A stretch of 64,000 nucleotides of DNA from Gordionus sp. m RMFG-2023 (taxonomy: Eukaryota > Nematomorpha > Gordioida > Chordodea > Parachordodidae), in the NCBI RefSeq assembly GCF_954871325.1, contig NC_088775.1, forward strand, positions 86,901,561 through 86,965,560, read 5' to 3'. Below are positions 61,500 through 64,000 of the stretch, in pieces. Within the stretch, counting starts at the first letter, position 1. Each line of letters begins with the position of its first letter. Under the pieces are notes generated by a model that was given only the letters and a program-made list of their open reading frames with translations, did no database searches and was not told where the DNA came from. The translations under genes were made by a program, and so were the position numbers.

Positions 61500-62330
61500 T
61501 GATATGAATAAAATTTACTAATGTAACTAAGTAATCTTAATCATGGTTATGCCTATTAACATTTGTATATTTAATATATAGTGTGTTCTCTATATATATG
61601 AGGAAATGGCTAATCTGTTAAAGCTAAAGTTTTTCTGACTATTAGCTAACAAAATTGCTACCATTAAATAGCTGTTTTATATAAAAGGACTATGATGAAT
61701 AGCCATAACCAAGATAGATTTTTTTATAGTTTTCTTTTTGAAATAAGTTAGCCATATAAAAATTAAAATGAATTTTAAATTATTTGGTTCAAAATATAAC
61801 TATATTGTTATTTATAAACTATATCAACTCACAATAAATAAGAAGATAAAAAATGAGGGGGGGGGGAGGTTAAACAAAAATAAACTATTGTTTTCTATAG
61901 CTATAATGGTTATGTTTAACCAAGGGTTTATATATGAAAATACTCCAAAGTTTCCTGATAGGGATGTTATTAGTAGTATTCATGTTATTAATGTTAAGAC
62001 GGGTAGGTGGGACCAAAACCCTATAAAAGTTGTAATTAAGAGAAGGGTTACTATCATTTTATAGTGCCTTTATCTTTCCTATAGGTGTTATTTTTGAATT
62101 TGAGCATTATAGGAGAATGTTTTATGAAAATTCATACTATCATTATTAACAAATTAAAATATTAACGGTCAATTCTATAAAAACATAAGTGTAACTATAA
62201 AAACATAATTAGTTAATTTCGAGTTTTTTGTCTCAGCAATAACAACCTTAGGTGAATTAACAATTTCTGGAAAGAGATGTATAATTAAGCATTTGCCTAA
62301 AGACCAAGGTACTTAAGTTTCTAATTTCAG
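61500..62330. other. AT-rich spacer with an unrecognised 98-codon frame
   Basis: The plus-strand frame 61,768-62,064 (KLLFSIAIMVMFNQGFIYEN, then DRDVISSIHVINVKTGRWDQ) crosses a G-run. Its second half has balanced composition but no known motif. Possibly a transposon scrap. It is bounded on both sides by oppositely oriented module pieces. Confidence 0.3.
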
Positions 62331-62690
62331 GCTATCATCTTATGATAAATTAGCAGACTCCATGATGTTACTGAAGTTTCTAGTTTCAGGATATCATCGG
62401 ATGATAAATTAGCAGACTCCAGGATGTCCGGTTACCGGGTAGACGTATGAGTAAATTAAGTATAATAAATTTAGTTTTTTGAAAGGAAATAGAGCATTAA
62501 TAATCGTAAAAAATCCACCAAATCTGAATCAAACTGTTGAACAAGTATTAGCCCTTATTATTTAGCAAACTAAACCATTAAAAAAATTCATCCTAATTTG
62601 AACAGAACCTTTAAAGATGTGAACTGATTTGAACGTTTTAATATTTTAATTCTTTTAAATAGGATAAATAGTCAGTTTTGACTGATAAAT
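62306..62690 (+). repeat. Inverted partial copy of the Ty3/Gypsy module, with an internal tandem duplication
   Basis: Fossil scrap. The reverse complement of 62,335-62,690 matches about 61,090-61,420 (and 40,230-40,540). A unit of about 60 bp with TAGTTTCAGGATATCATC and GATAAATTAGCAGACTCC occurs twice side by side (62,306-62,367 and 62,368-62,427). Confidence 0.7.
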
Positions 62691-62699
62691 ATGTGTAAT

Positions 62700-64000
62700 T
62701 TATTTTTAGGTAATTCTGTATATTACTAATTGACCGTGCAAGATACACATTCATAGTTAAGTGCGATTGTGGCGAATTATAAAAAAAAATACGGTATTTT
62801 TGAATTTTCTACCGTATTTCGAGCTAATGTGAACGAGGGGACCCTGCATTCATAAGCAGGGTTGCCAGGTCAAAATTTTCAAATTGCGGGAGAAATTTGG
62901 TATTATGCGGGAGAAATATAAAAATTGCGATAGAAATATAAAAATTGCTAAAAAAAATATTTGGCCTTAGCCGGGATTTTGAATTGACTTAATTATCCGC
63001 CTATTATTTTTTATTTAGTTTATATAAATACAAAGTCGGTAACTATTTTTTAAAATAAAATAACATCTTGATTTGTTAAAATATATTAATTTATAAAAAA
63101 AAACCAACGATCTTTTTTAAATATAAAAGAATGTTAACAAGATAAAATTTTGCGAATGTTTCGCAAAACGACCGCAATTGGAAATCTACCGTGTGTGTGT
63201 ATAACATTATAGGGATAGGCGCTTAATTATAACGTATCACGTTTAAATACATAATAAGGTTTTCCAAAAATAAGAAATAATACAGATGAAACTACTTGCG
63301 GCAATTGTAATCACTTATCTTGTAGTACAACATTCACAGAGATACTTATCATCACGATGTTGGTAGAATCTTTTTCCATAATATTTAACGACTAATATAA
63401 ATGAAAACTATACTTGTAGAACAAAAATGGGCAAGGCTATCATCAATGTTTTAGGACCTAAATCCAGGAGGTAAATTCTTGACGAATTGAAAAATAGGCA
63501 TACATATGCAATTCTAACAGATGCATCTAATAAGAATATTTCCCTTGATCCTCCGCTATTTCATCAAAATTAAGGTCGTTTCAATACAACTATTAAATTT
63601 TTTCCCCTCAAATAGTGAAAAATCCAAAGACATAGCTAACCATATAAAGGTAAATATAGCAGATTCGAGATTATAAATAAATTGCATGTCAGCTTTCTGA
63701 TTTTGCCTCAGTGAATTTGGTAAAAAACAGAGTGTATTTACAGAATTGAATCAGCACAATGTTGGTTTTGATATGTTCCTAATACCCGCCATCGGAATTT
63801 TAAAATTTTATAAACATTTAAAAAAATATTTCATAAATAAAGATTATAAAAGCTGTCCTAATATTTTGAAAATTTTTTTCAATAATGAATGGCAGAGGTA
63901 TATTTAGGAATGATTTCACATGTAGGAAATCTATTACATGCTGTTAATGTGTAGTTGAAAATCAGAAAAATCTTAAAAGATTCACCAAATTATATTGCAG
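62700..64000. other. AT-rich spacer
   Basis: A stretch beginning CAGGGTTGCCAGGTC at about 62,863 has the look of a hAT-type terminus and is followed by repeated GCGGGAGAAAT and AAAATTGC words up to about 62,960. The rest holds nothing recognised. Confidence 0.4.

Overview
The window looks like nuclear DNA of a very AT-rich, intron-bearing eukaryote, most likely a small invertebrate. Three things point there: a family of GH18 chitinases ending in an animal-type peritrophin-A (CBM14) chitin-binding domain, short AT-rich introns with GT..AG ends, and a metazoan-style transposon mix (R2-like non-LTR elements with a restriction-like endonuclease, hAT elements and MITEs, Ty3/Gypsy fossils). A rotifer-like genome would fit, but this is inference; nothing here fixes the species. 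No tRNA, rRNA, CRISPR or prokaryotic operon was recognised.

The only substantial host genes are pieces of one chitinase family. One locus (30,281-33,758, +) can be read from signal peptide to stop through ten exons whose phases all agree (459 codons), interrupted only by one in-frame TAA just before the catalytic motif. The others are decayed: a three-exon fragment on the minus strand (9,414-10,099), an eight-exon fragment (13,367-17,681), a two-exon 3' end (19,995-20,526), another two-exon 3' end (38,276-38,830) and a lone last exon (59,801-59,935). The first two, with the transposon lying in a shared intron, form an inverted duplication.

By region: 0-3 kb is the first copy of a direct segmental duplication whose partner is at 10.35-11.7 kb. 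4.7-8.6 kb is a Ty3/Gypsy-derived module split by a 5'-truncated LINE. 8.6-17.7 kb holds the two inverted chitinase pseudogenes around a dead hAT transposase. 18.0-19.9 kb is a second LINE. 21.1-23.8 kb is a short LTR element with near-identical LTRs. 25.1-26.2 kb has LINE scraps. 30.3-33.8 kb is the best chitinase. 37.0-42.3 kb has transposon ends, chitinase scraps and a Ty3/Gypsy fossil. 43.3-44.7 kb is a third, diverged LINE. 48.4-50.95 kb is a large young palindrome with a MITE inserted in one arm. 58.0-59.7 kb is an inverted pair of LINE scraps enclosing a tandem duplication. 59.75-61.5 kb is a second copy of the 38.6-41 kb segment. The remaining stretches are AT-rich and show nothing I can name.

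The strongest unexplained structures are the nested palindrome with its inside-to-outside loss of identity, the near-intact chitinase with a single stop, and the repeated chitinase-exon/transposon modules, which together look like a gene cluster broken up and copied by transposon-mediated rearrangement.
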